DNA of 64,000 bases from assembly GCA_963693305.1 (NCBI GenBank), contig OY855910.1:25913859-25977858 (forward strand), written 5' to 3'. Made by a program: the position numbers and the translations under genes. The notes under the pieces were generated by a model. That model was not told the origin of the DNA. It ran no database searches and was given only the letters and a program-made list of their open reading frames with translations. Below, one piece after another: positions 36,711-47,838 of this stretch; positions within the stretch are counted from its first letter, which is position 1, and each line of letters starts with the position of its first letter. The stretch is from Meandrina meandrites (Eukaryota; Cnidaria; Anthozoa; Scleractinia; Meandrinidae).

Positions 36711-38568
36711 ATGCATAAGTGTTGATATTTAATTAATACTTCTTTTTTGGGAAACGAAAAGCTTCTTGAGAAAAATTTTCTTGTAGACAGTTGCGTGATG
36801 GAGATTCCAAAACCCACGCGAGTTATATTCCGAAAAACAAAGACAAACAATTGCAAAGAAATAAATAAGCAAACGTCGGGATTTTTGAGCGCGAACAAAA
36901 CGGTAGGGGTGTATATAGGCAAGGGTTATCGAATGATATATTATCTTTATATAATTAATTAATTTCCATCGATATCTTATTTTTAGGCAAGGGGGAACGC
37001 TCGAGTACACATATGAGGGTCGCCTCTTGAAAGACGGGCTGTTGGTGGTCTATAGCGTATAACAGTGAAATGTTTTGATTCCAATAAAACACCCGTGCGT
37101 ATGTAATAAATCGTGTTTGTTGCAAACAAAATCAAGAAAACGTCACTATTTACCATTAAATTTAGAAAGCCCCCTAAAACCCCGGAAACAATAAATTATC
37201 ATTCAAGGGAGTTTTTTTTCCCCCTCGGGAAATATAATCGTCCCTTTGATTTTTATCCACATTTTTATCCACGGTCGTTACGTGACAGTCGCGTGCTGCT
37301 GGGTTTCGGCGAGTTGACGGTTGTTTGGCGACCAGAAGGAAATCCGTTCGTTTTATAGCCAAAAATGGATCCCAAGGTACGATCAGTGTACAGATAGATC
37401 AATAAGAAACGTGGCTCTGTTCTAATTTAGTGAAGATGTAAACAAAAAATGCATTTCGAGCGGAGTTGCGTTTGACTATCAAAGTAAAATGCAAATGAGT
37501 AAGCGTTTATTTATTACATTCAAATTGCGTGGTCAAAGTAACACCTATTTTAGCTTTGAACCTATCCTTGCCCCAGTTTGCGACTTAGTTAAAAGACTTA
37601 GCATATTTGTTTGCCCGGAAATTTTCAATCTTTTTCGAAAATACCAGAATTATCGAGTGTTATTTTGAAGCCTTGGTCATTGTCGGCGTGTCTTTGAAGG
37701 TCAAAAGGTCGCGTTTTGGTGAAAAATAGGCTTTATATAAAGCGCTCCAAAATTTAGCCATTTAATTTACCCAAAAATTTTATTTCATAAAATGGTACAG
37801 GAAACATTGCTTATTCTGGGGAATGTAGTCCTATTTATCAAAGTCATGTACCAAGACGGTTTTTTTCGGCTAAAATTCGCCCTATTTTGGCGTCCGGCAA
37901 CTCCGCTCGAAACGGTTAATATTTCAAATTCTGTCAAAAAATCTTGTTTGTATCAACTGTGAATGGAACAACGTCAAAGTATAATGGAAATACTATACTT
38001 TTTCTAGATTGATACAATTTTTATGTTTCTCCTTTTTGTTTTCGCTGCGCTCGGTTTATACAAGTGCCAATTTCTAGCCGGTTTCTTTCGGATCCAAGGC
38101 ACCGGACCTAAAATGTCGCCGTGCCGGTAAAATATTTATCTAAACAAACTGAAACATATATTTCTGTGAATGATTTTAGTAGTCCTTTATCACGGCAAAG
38201 TTTGGCAATTTTTGATTTTTCTATCCTGCATGGTTGTAGGCGAAAGATCCTTGGTGACGCTCTTAAACTGATAAGCTTTTAGCACAGGTTTGTTCCATTG
38301 AAGATTCTTTGAGAGTTTCATGTCATCGCCATATTTGACAAGTCACATGGCCAGAACAGAGAAAAGCCTAAAACTCTAACAGTGTATAGGTTTGGGAATT
38401 AAAATCAGCGCCAACAGATAAAGAACATCTCTCTGATTGGTAAAAGAAATCGGAACACTTCCTTGTTTCTTCCGAGTTTTACGTATTTTAAATTTTAACT
38501 CACAGTTTGAGGACTACACACAATGATATCCCCCCCCCCCCCCAAAAAAAAATATTTATTTATATATA

Positions 38569-38711
38569 CAGTGCTTTCAATAAGCACCGATGGCCAACGA
38601 AAAGTGTCGGCTACTTTGCTCGGCGAAGTCGGCTACTTTTTCCCCTAAATTGATGCAGTCGGCTACTCTATTCGAAATAGCTGCCTACTTCAAATTTTAT
38701 TGAAACCCCTG
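38569..38711. mobile_element. MITE with CAGTGCTTTCAATAAG ends
   Basis: The left end CAGTGCTTTCAATAAG and right end TTTTATTGAAACCCCTG are inverted; TATATA occurs on both sides, though within an AT-rich stretch. It contains several GTCGGCTACT repeats. Its ends are related to 8441-8618. Confidence 0.7.
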
Positions 38712-38886
38712 TATATAATTCACCATTTGCCACAAAATACAGTCCTCAGCAACTGCTCTGGATCTGTCATTACAAGTCTTCTCCCCCCTCGACATTGAAA
38801 GGATCAGTTATCAGCCTCTTTCCTTTCTCATTTTCTTTTTCTGACTGATGTACACTGAACTTTAATTTTTCTTTTCGTTTCTACAG

Positions 38887-38904
38887 GAAACTGTTATTGA
38901 CTGA
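38887..38904 (+). CDS. ADCY9: Alternative last coding exon candidate for ADCY9
   Basis: A strong acceptor (TTTTTCTTTTCGTTTCTACAG) is followed in phase by ETVID and a stop. Joined to exon 30854-30898 it would give a tail ending EEIRETVID, in place of the exon at 31036. The long repeat-poor AT-rich region that follows would suit a 3' UTR. With only five codons the evidence is weak; transcript data would decide. Confidence 0.35.
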   Translation, partial: ETVID

Positions 38905-40760
38905 GAGTGCAGTGGCAGGCACATTACAGTAATGTACAATAATTTATATGCACACATATATATGTAGATATAAGATATAAATATAGGGTAATCATGTGAA
39001 TTATATAAAGATTTGTTAGGTAAGAGAAATAATTTAAAAATGTGCTATTCACAATCATATAACCAAGTTTTCCAACCATGTATATTTAAATCAAGATGGA
39101 AATGGTAGATTTTTAATAGAAATATTGTAAAAACATGTTGTAGAGAAACCAAGAGGTTAGAGGCACTTGTGATGCCAAATTTGGAACGAATGCTGGGAGA
39201 AAACAAATACGGTAATGTTACAAACCATTGTAGCCTGCTTGGTGCCTTGGATAAAACTACAATTTCATGAATAACTTTTAGGTTGCAAAATTACTTGTCT
39301 GTTGTTCAGTTTTAGCATTCCTACTGTAAAGATTATACAATTTCAGACCAGGTTGTACAATGTTTGGTATACAACTTACATGGAATCTGCTTGCAAGGAC
39401 TAACAACCTTTAATAATATTATATTCTCTTCAAGAAATAAGGTAATCATTCTAAAATTTTCTTCAAAAGGCTTTCCTTTATTTGGCATTTGGTGTATTTT
39501 TCATCAATATCTTCGCTCCATATATAATTCTCCCGAGGCTGGTTGTTTGTTTTATGAAGAAATGCCGGTCCAAAGCGAACAATTAAAACTAATTGAATAT
39601 GTGATATGTTTGCATTTATTTGGCATTTGCTGGGGAACAAACTTGATGATTTGTAATAACAGTGAACAACTAGTTAATGCAGATCACTCTTGACTCAAGT
39701 TTACAGCGTAACCAAAAATACCAATGCCAACATTATGCTATCAGAATAACTTATTACATACCACCTATATCAAGGGGTGTAGCTATGAAAAAACTAAATA
39801 GCTCAGCCGGCTTTTCTGCTCTGTCTACTTTCAAAATTACCCCAAGTCTTCTAGTGATGATGTCTTTCAGCCAGTGAAACTTGCCAGGCTTGTGTCGGTA
39901 ACTCAGTCAGATATAATGGTATAATTCCTTTCAAAAGGTGTATTTTTATATCTACATCTGACTAACCTTAGCTGAACACGATGTATTTATATTCAATTCA
40001 CTGTGTATTTCTGTAAACTTATTAGTTATTATCAACATTTAGAAAGAAATCAACCTCTGCCTTCAGACAAATTCCTTACTAAGGCATTAGTTAGAGTTAT
40101 GTTAATGTAATGGGCAGTTGTTCGCCTTAGATGGCTCTGCACTGGCTGAGGTTTCTTACTGGTTGTTTGGCTCATAATACCTTTTTTCCCCACAATACCT
40201 AATTATAGGAAATTAATCCTTATGCTTATTAAGGCATTACATCATATAAATGGCAAATGGAAGAGAGAAGCATCTGAAAGAAAGAACATTTGTGTAAATG
40301 AAAAGGCAGCATTTAACAGGAATAAAGTAAAGACTGAGTATGAGCATACATTGCTCAATGTGAAAGAGGAAATTACCTTTAAGAAGGAAAAACTTGAAAT
40401 TTTGTTAAAAGATTGATTTTTAAAAACGACTTCAACATGCGAAGCAGAGAAAGCAGACGTTAACTAACAAATTTCTGAACTTTTAAGGACTCGAGCATTA
40501 ATTTCCTATAATTAAGTGTGCTGTACTTTTCTTCAGTGGCTGATTTATTGTATTGTCTGTGTTTTCTGTGAATCAGATTGGCTGGATGATGATTGAATTT
40601 AGTTTAATGCAATTTGTTAGAAAATAAACTGCTTCATCACTTTTCACTGTCAGGTGGTCATGTGATATTACTGTCCAGTAAAGAGTTGTACCAGTTTGAA
40701 CCCATAAAATACTTGTTATTTTATTATTACTTGTTATTAAATAATAATACCGTAATAATA

Positions 40761-40804
<44 letters not shown>

Positions 40805-42850
40805 TAATAATAATTAAAAATGAAAAGCTTATGAAATAGCTGTTTTATGATAACCAAAGAAGCTGGGTTTTTTTTTCTGTTGTAAACTTGTGTGTGATGT
40901 TAGCCCATAAGAAAGCAAGGATGTTGAAAATGGATTACAGTCTGAAGATTAGCTTGTGTGGATTACTTCACTGATAAAATTTTGCAAAGTCATTGTTTCC
41001 ACCATGACGGAGTTGCTTTAGAAAAGAGTGGCTTTCTGTATTTGCATTAAATTAAGAAGTCAATTTTTGTTTTGTTTCCTGCACTTATTACTTCTATGAA
41101 GTCAAATTTTATTTAGCTAACTGTTCAAAACAAACAGTCGTCCTCAAGGATATGAATGGTCTCACACTAGGGTTTCCATATATTAACTCTGGTTTGACTT
41201 GTTCACCTTCCATATGATTAGGAATACTGTATGCAATAGAAAAAATCAATTTTTGCTTGAAATTTAGGTTTTTTGTGCATACAAGAGACCCAATTTGTGA
41301 TCGATATGTTACAGTTGCAGTAATTTGCATAACAAGATTGAACTTTTATCTTCGTTTGCATTTTGAAATGTCCACATCACATTGTAGAACCTCCATCAAC
41401 TGGCATTTGGTAGGAGGGCATATCCTGTGAGCACACACCACGTCACTTTCAAAACACTTTACAAACAAGTTGCATTTTTTATTCTAATTGGACATATTTT
41501 CTCACCCCAAGGATGTCTGCTTATAGCAGTATCCTCGGTATTAGTGATGTGGACATCTTCTCTGGTAGGTTTGAATAACACTTTGGCAACTTTTAAAGCT
41601 TGAAAAGAGATGATAGGAAGGATGGCTTTGTTCTGTTGCCAAAAAAGGAAACAATGGTTAGCCAAACTATCCAAGAGTGAATTCTTTTTTATGTTCACTA
41701 TTCTCAATTTACTGTGCGCTGTAAATTATGATGCTAATCTGCACAAAGGTACCATACCTCATCCTCCTGTTGGGCAAAAAAATATTGTACATATTTGAAG
41801 AAAGCCGTGAATCACAAATAAATTAATGTTTTACATGACTAATGATTCAATACTTATGGGAAAGATCTACTCATTATTAACAGTAGTTAAAATTCCGGTT
41901 AATTACTGTAGCAAGTTTTTTGTAAATACTTGTCAGTTGAATCTTATTTCGTTTGCGTACAGTAATAAATTATTGATATGCCATATAGAATGAGTTTAAA
42001 CATTAACAGATACATAAATCAGCATTTATTTCTTCCAATGCCGACTGGCCTGCATGGCAAGGGTCACAGAGTCAATTGCATGCTTACTGGTGCTACGACT
42101 CCCAGCTAGGTTAGGTCTAACCTTCGCTCTTGTCTCCATACAATGCGACCTCAGTTTGCTAGAGGAAAAGCATCATTTGAATGGTCAAATACTTGTGGTT
42201 TGTCTGCTAGGTTTTGAACTGTGTCAAAATATATATTCTCCTAACTGGTTTTATAAGACATATATGGAAGCCAGCTAAGAGAATTTAAATTTTAACAATG
42301 GTTTAAAAGTAAACCCATTGACACAATACAAGCTCTATTTCTGTTGAAAAAAGATCGAGGGCACGTAACTATAAGACAATCGCAAATCTGGATTTGCTGG
42401 ACATATAGTCCGTAGTTGTCATTTTATTAATAAACCAGAACTCTATTACATCTCATTTGCCTTGCTTAATTAACAGTATGTAAATATTTAACCATATGAT
42501 ATTATTTTATGATCTGCCACTGGGCTGCGCAGATTAACAATGGAACTTTAATTCTAGGTGATATTAATTAATAGCTAACTTGAACAAATGTAGAGAAGAT
42601 AAACATTTTTGTTGATTTATTTTTATAGTTCAAACATAAAGATTAAAAGAAATGATTATGTAAAAGTGATAGTCAAGGATTAAACTAAATGTTTATGTTG
42701 TGTAAATACTTAACTATGTTCTGACTTAAAACATTTTACTAGAAGAGATAATTTCTGTAAAAAGTTGAAAATTAAATGTTTAAAACTTTTGTGTGGCAGA
42801 AGGTTGGTTAAGTTATTAACCTAAACTTAAGGCAACAATGTTACCCGAAC
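38905..42850 (+). other. Repeat-poor AT-rich stretch, possible long ADCY9 3' UTR
   Basis: Nearly 4 kb without MITEs, in sharp contrast to both sides, and without any coding exon I can support. AATAAA-like signals occur (for example AATAAATTAATG near 41817). Low TE density may mean it is transcribed and constrained. Confidence 0.35.
40745..40810 (+). repeat. (TAA)n microsatellite
   Basis: About twenty TAA/ATA units with a few interruptions. Confidence 0.95.
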
Positions 42851-43376
42851 ACGTCATAATGACATGTCGCAATGACAAAGTCATTCACTATACACACAAA
42901 TGGACATCACTTCCCTGCTAAATTTTGTCTCTATAACATGTCTTGTGAAGAACTTTGGGTAATGTGTTGTGGGGGCAATATTCCTGCAAAAACTTGAGTT
43001 GTATAAGCTTAAAAATATCGGCATGCAAGAGGACACGTTGCTGCTAATGCCCCTGCTAATTTTTTTGTGTGTAGATATCTTATGAATTTGTCCCTGCTGC
43101 ATGTATCCAGTCCACTTCTCCCATCTGCAACATGTCCCCATGTGTGTATAGAGTATGATTTTTGCAGTTACACCTTATTTCCCAGTAGGGGCAACAGAAA
43201 CGATGATGATGATGATGAGATGTTGCTGGGACATAAATAGTTGAAGAACTCCTTAAAATACTTTGACAAATCAACCATTTGGTGGGTCTGTTCATTAGAA
43301 AAAGGCACCTTCTGGGCGGAGCCTCCATATGTAGTCCATTTAGCGAAGAGGGATGCCCCCCTTCCCCAGGTCACAG
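42851..43376. other. Unassigned spacer
   Basis: Short frames only. Contains a GATGATGATGATGA microsatellite at about 43201-43217. Nothing else was seen. Confidence 0.4.
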
Positions 43377-43500
43377 TTGTTCAAAGGGTGGATAATGCTA
43401 TCCACCATGTAAATGACTATCCAGTGGATAGAGTAGTTTGTTTTGTCAAGACTTATCCACTGGATAGTGATATAGCAGGTGGATAGTGTTATCAGGACTT
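43377..43500. mobile_element. Short MITE built of GTGGATA / TATCCAC motifs
   Basis: From GTTGTTCAAAGGGTGGATA to AGCAGGTGGATAGTGTTATC, containing at least seven TGGATA or TATCCA motifs in both orientations. Its outline resembles a palindromic coral repeat I recall; the right end is degraded. Confidence 0.6.
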
Positions 43501-43526
43501 GAATTAAGCTATGGGCCAGATTGTTG

Positions 43527-43705
43527 TGTTGTATTCTTCACTTACACGGCGCTCCTTTGTGCAGGGGTATAAATGGGCACTGAAAAATTGATTGGACAAC
43601 CTGAAAATGAAGGGGATAACCTGTTATCGCATTTTGCCTAGGCAAAATCAAGAGGCCCAACAAACTAGGTAGAATCCCCATCCAGGGAAAGTAGCCATAC
43701 TCTAG
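43527..43705 (+). mobile_element. Truncated SINE-body fragment
   Basis: Contains GGGGTATAAATGGGCACTG and, later, ATCCCCATCCAGGGAAAGTA, collinear with GGTGTATAAATGGGTACC and CATCCCATCCAGGGGGGAGT of the SINEs at 9.7-12.7 kb, but without a tRNA-like head. Confidence 0.45.
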
Positions 43706-43724
43706 TGGTGGGGGGACGGGGATT

Positions 43725-43885
43725 GAACCTCCTGCTTCTTGTACCTTTTACTCCTGCTTCCCGCCCCCTTTCTGTAATGGTTCCCTCCTCTTTGTCCCAT
43801 TTCTATTTCTAAATATTACAAAAAATGAAAGTTTTCTCAATTTTGCCTGATTCCTGCCCGCCCTCCTATCCCCGTCTAATAATTT
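43725..43885 (-). repeat. GGGA-rich dispersed repeat, second copy
   Basis: Reverse complement of the family at 3935-4190, recognisable by TTTGTCCCATTTCTATTTCT and the surrounding CTCCTGCTTCCCGCCCC. Confidence 0.6.
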
Positions 43886-44546
43886 CAAACTTAAGTTATG
43901 TTTTTGGTGTCACCCCCCCCCCCCCCTCCCCCACCGCACCCTTAATTGTCCAAATCCTTAGCCAGAGCAAGCTTTTGATTATTGCAGCTTTTGAATTTAA
44001 ACTTTGTACAAATTGCAACCTCATCCCCAGGTCATCTCCACTTTGAAGATGGCGGTGATCTTGAAAGCAGAGATGCTCTGGGGACGAGATTGACTCATTC
44101 AAATCAGACTTGTTTCCAGTCCCCTCCACTGGTGGCATCTAGCCTTAACTGTTTTTTTCCTCACAGCCACGTGACGTTAGAAAATGGTCGTCCTGGACAA
44201 CCCCATACCCAGTGTCTTTCTGACACTGCTTGCCACCATTTTGAGAACTACTGGGCCCGAGAAGAGGCTAGGACCCACTTTTGCAAGTAGGTCTGGGGAT
44301 AACCAATGAGTCTTTCTCTGATCCATTGTGTTTTCCTTCCTGATGCAACAAATGATAGTTTTGGGGTGGTGTTCATGCCAGGGAGCGGAGGGAGGGGAAC
44401 TCTCGTGCGAAACGGAAGGGCGTGCTTGTCAGAAAATTTGAATCAAACCCCTAAAGGAGGCCAATCTGGGCGTGGCTCGAGCTTTTTTTGACCCCTAAAG
44501 ATATCATTTTCCATACCTCAGATCGGTCTACACTGCCAACACAGTG

Positions 44547-44699
44547 CAGGGCTGGATCTAGGGGGAGGGTATAGGGGGTGCGCACCCCCCCCCCCCACCC
44601 CTCCTGTGATGAGCTGCAGCTTTCTAAGACAGATCAGGTATTCTACACAAACAAAATGTGGTGCACCCCCTCCTAAAAAAAACTCCTGGATCCCCCCTG
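44547..44699. mobile_element. CAGGGGCGGATCC-type MITE
   Basis: The left end CAGGGCTGGATCTAGGGGG and right end CTCCTGGATCCCCCCTG are inverted. The flanks CAGTG and CAGTA form an imperfect 5 bp duplication. It contains a 13 bp C run. Same family as 46057-46228 and 61668-61926. Confidence 0.75.
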
Positions 44700-44701
44700 C
44701 A

Positions 44702-44829
44702 GTAGACTACGAGCAGTCCCTACTTATTTTCGCGGAGCGTCGAGCGTGAAGAAAAAAAAAACCTGCCCGCATTTTTTTTTTCGCTTTAGGCTCGACGGAC
44801 TGCGAAAATAAACAGGGCCTGTAGTCTAC
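44702..44829. mobile_element. MITE with GTAGACTACGAGCAG ends
   Basis: GTAGACTACGAGCAGTCCCT at the left and CAGGGCCTGTAGTCTAC at the right are inverted, as are CGCGGAGCGTCGAGC and GCTCGACGGACTGCG inside. A possible end fragment (ACTACAAGCAGTCC) occurs near 57838. Confidence 0.75.
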
Positions 44830-45171
44830 CCTGCAGTGTGATGGTGTTTTGCTATTTCTTCGTGTGCAACCCTTAGCGCGAGATCTGTACCATTCCTGAA
44901 CACCCTCGGTGAGACCAAAATCCGTTATTTCCTCCTGGTGTTCATAGTTCTTTATAACACAATAGTGATGGCTTTATTCCACCAAATATGCAAGTTTTCT
45001 GTGTTTTGCACTAACAAAAATTGTAATAAATCCGAGCAGGCAAGGAATGCAATCTGCATTTTATTTATTTAAAAATTCCCTTATCAGAGAAAGTAGAAAG
45101 GCTAATTGACGATCAGCAGCAATATTTTCTCCACCAGCAAGTTAGCGGCGTTGGACATTCTTTAAGAAGAA
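44830..45171. other. Unassigned spacer
   Basis: No coding exon, repeat family or other feature recognised. Confidence 0.4.
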
Positions 45172-45223
45172 CAACCTCGTTCCCAGCCACGAGAAGGGAA
45201 ATAGAGCCCTGGGAACGAGGCTG
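45172..45223. mobile_element. 52 bp palindromic MITE with CAACCTCGTTCCCAG ends
   Basis: Ends CAACCTCGTTCCCAG and CTGGGAACGAGGCTG; flanks TAAGAAGAA (45163-45171) and TAAGAAGAC (45224-45232) match at 8 of 9 bases. Same family as 47799-47838 and 59657-59738. Confidence 0.85.
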
Positions 45224-45483
45224 TAAGAAGACGTTTTCCAAAATAAATTTACTGTAACAGTTGTATAACTAAAATAAAAATGAGAAATTACACTAGAGAA
45301 GTCTATTAATTAAGATTAAAACTCGATACGAAAACATTTATGAGGTGTGGGTGACAACCGCGGGAAAACTCGTGTAGCAGCGCGCCGAATCACGGTTCGT
45401 TTTTGATTGGCCGATGCAATTGCGTCTTAGCTCTGATTGGTTCGAGTGCGTTGCACGAGGCTTTTCCAACCAGCAAAAGAGCT

Positions 45484-46638
45484 TTGGGGTGGACCATTAG
45501 ATTTTTGAAGGGGGATTCCATGATTTTTTTTGCTCCTTGATTTTTTTATCGAATATTTTTTTTTTTGGTCTGCACACCCTTGCACGATATTTTTTGAATA
45601 AAACATTTTAATGCAAGTTAAGCTATATTGATTATGTAAGCGACTTCTTCTAGTCCCAAACCTTGTAAACATGCAATTTCTAAAAATCTTTTGCCCCTTC
45701 AGACTTCATTTTTCATGGTTTGGGATTGTTATTACTGTGACTGTCGATCAGATTTTATTATTTTACGCGCTTTACCAATCCTACGATCAGATCGAACACT
45801 AATAGAGAATGGTCGCAGGTTACGCCTTACGCACATCTAACATGTTTAACATTTTAAACTCGACACCGATATACCGTGTAGCATCCGTGTAAGCTGGCAG
45901 AATGTAGACTGCAAGTTCTTTTAAGTTAGTGGAATACGTGCGATCCAACAATGGAGTGATTTTGCATGGTTGCGAGCGCCAGGCGGCGAAGCCGCGAGGC
46001 GCAAGGAACCACGAGGAAAAAAGAACGAGCGCCCGCGGTCTAGAGGAATGTAAAATCAATGGCGGATCCAGACCTTCAGCTCAGGAGGGGGCCCACTTGG
46101 GTATGAATGTTGAATTCTGCGAAGATAATTTTGGTACTTCAAAGGAAATGCGCTATTTCCGAAAAACAAAAACGGTGGGGGCTCGTCCCCCCCCCCCCCC
46201 CCCGGCCTCTCCCCTGGATCCGCCACTGAAAATGGTAGGGATTTCATATGTTGAACGGTAGTACAGAATAAGGCAAGGAGAACTGTTATTTAGGTATTAA
46301 GGGCCAGTTTCAAAATTTTGCGAAACAGTTTATAATAGCGATTCTGGGCAGAGCGTAACGCAAATATATAATCACGTAATAAAAATTGTTATTATTTACT
46401 ATTAAAAAAGTTTACTTCCTTGTTTACTGAATGGCCTGCTGCTTCAATGAAGAAGAAATATTAAAAATTAGTTCCCGGTAGAAATTTCTGTCAACTTACG
46501 ACTACAAAATATCCGTGCATGACAAGTGTAATGGTGCCTTGGATGCTTGCTTGGAAGCACTTGCTCGATATTTTTGGGAGGAATTGTTCAAACCCCCCCC
46601 CCCCCCCCCCCCAAACAAAAATCTAATGATCCACCCCT
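45484..46638. mobile_element. 1.15 kb MITE with GGGGTGGAYCATTAGATTTT ends, carrying a nested MITE
   Basis: The left end TTTGGGGTGGACCATTAGAT and right end ATCTAATGATCCACCCCTTA are inverted; the right arm includes a 20 bp C run. The element at 46057-46228 inserted inside it. The target duplication is not clear. The minus-strand frame at 45820-46059 is not convincing. Confidence 0.7.
46057..46228. mobile_element. CAGGGGCGGATCC-type MITE with 5 bp target duplication
   Basis: The left end CAATGGCGGATCCAG and right end CTGGATCCGCCACTG are inverted; AAAAT is duplicated at 46052-46056 and 46229-46233. It is nested in 45484-46638. It contains an 18 bp C run near 46187-46203. Confidence 0.88.
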
Positions 46639-46856
46639 TAGCAAACAAAACCCAAAATAAACGCATAAAAAAGTTCCAGTTCTGTCTAAAATAGTCCAAA
46701 ATGTCAGTCATTCGAAGTTATCTTCTCGTTCCTCAATCAAAACCCCGCAACGTCGAGACGGTGACGCCGCCGTTCTACGGTGCTACAAGTACTACAGTCG
46801 AACCTATTGCAATTAAGTTCGGCATGGAAGAAGCACGACGTCTGAACTGGGCTTAA

Positions 46857-47244
46857 GGTAGGGGTGTACGTGAATTTGAGTGAAATTTTAAGAGGTTTAA
46901 AGAAGCGATAGAAAAAAAGAAAATAATTTTTGGAACACCACCAGACAGTTGACCCCAACGCAAGAGCACCCCAAGTTGTCAGGGGACTGTTTGGGTGTCC
47001 ATCTCCTAATTTTTAACTTCAAATTCTAATTTTCAAATCACACTTTTACTAATCCTTCGAGAAAAACTATCTCTTCCCAACATGCCCAAAACATCCCCCA
47101 AAATCACCCAAAAATCTACAGAACACCGCTAAACATAGCTTTGAGAGATGAGCTAAGGGTTTTGGGAATGCTTGAAACGGGAGCGAGATATTCGCATTAA
47201 ACACTAGTTAGGCGGTGGAAAAACGGGCTTCAGGTACCCCCGCC
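46857..47244 (+). mobile_element. TTAA-flanked MITE, copy B
   Basis: Ends GGTAGGGGTGTACGTG and GGTACCCCCGCC, bounded by intact TTAA at 46853-46856 and 47245-47248. Same family as 19241-19639, in the opposite direction. Confidence 0.88.
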
Positions 47245-47272
47245 TTAAGTAACACGCATTAAGTAACACTAA

Positions 47273-47623
47273 AGGCTGGTTTTCACTAGCGCATAAGCAC
47301 AAGCATAAGCATAAGCACAAACACTCGCATAAGCAAGTGAGAACACCCACGACATAAGCATAACATAAGCACAAGAAGAACGAACATTGTTCGTTCTTTT
47401 TGTGCTATTGCTTTTGTTATGCTTATGTCGTAGTGCGAACGCGAGTGAAATAAGCATAAGCATAAGGGTTATAATCCGCCATCTTGATTGTAGTTGAAGA
47501 AAGCTGGTATCGAGGAATTTTGCTATTACTACGCCTGCGTATGCTCTTATGCTTATGTCCTGGTATTTTCACTTGCTTCTTAATTTCTTATGCTTATGCT
47601 TATGCGCTAGTGAAAACCAGCCT
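47273..47623. mobile_element. Harbinger-type MITE rich in TAAGCA hexamers
   Basis: The ends AGGCTGGTTTTCACTAGCGC and GCGCTAGTGAAAACCAGCCT are perfect inverted repeats, and TAA occurs at both flanks (47270-47272, 47624-47626), as expected for PIF/Harbinger. The arms contain runs of CATAAG / CTTATG hexamers. The element interrupts a tandem AAGTAACACGC repeat seen on both sides. Confidence 0.88.
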
Positions 47624-47798
47624 TAAAAGTAACACGCTAAGTAACACGCAGTAATACTTAATTAGCAACTGATTACCCGAAAAAAGGCTGCCTATTCGCA
47701 AGAGTTATTAGCACTATTACGCGTCTATTACGGAGGTCGCAACTTGAAAAATTTAGTCTAAATTAGGTCGTGTTCTTTTGGATCCTTTGGATCCAACC

Positions 47799-47838
47799 CA
47801 ACCTCGCTCAGGAGAGAGAGACCCTGGGAACGAGGTTG
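47799..47838. mobile_element. 40 bp member of the CAACCTCG palindromic MITE family
   Basis: Begins CAACCTCGCTCAGG and ends CCTGGGAACGAGGTTG. The adjoining 9-mers GATCCAACC and AGTCCAACC match at seven positions. Shortest copy of the family. Confidence 0.7.

Larger units (their letters stand above)
32798..38262. mobile_element. 5.46 kb TTAA-flanked element with ~1 kb terminal inverted repeats
   Basis: Termini GAGCGTCACC and GGTGACGCTC are directly bounded by TTAA (32794-32797 and 38263-38266). The arms at 32798 to about 33786 and about 37272 to 38262 are reverse complements for nearly 1 kb at roughly 85-90 percent, sharing for example CCGGTGCCTCGGATC and GACACGCCGACAATGACC. TTAA targets with purine-purine 5' termini fit the Kolobok superfamily; piggyBac also uses TTAA but has CCY ends. 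The interior (33.8-37.3 kb) has only short frames and two nested MITEs, so no transposase was recognised. The inner arm of each repeat contains a conserved GAAATGGATCTCAAGGTAC-like ATG/GTAC segment (37366-37380 and, in reverse complement, near 33672-33692) that could be a first exon and donor. The element is non-autonomous or decayed. Confidence 0.85.

Noticed and set aside
45820..46059. 79-codon minus-strand frame with RALVLFSSWFLAPRGFAAW
   Set aside because: Lies inside a MITE and translates a GC-rich palindromic GGCGGCGAAGCCGCGAGGCGC segment; no protein family recognised.
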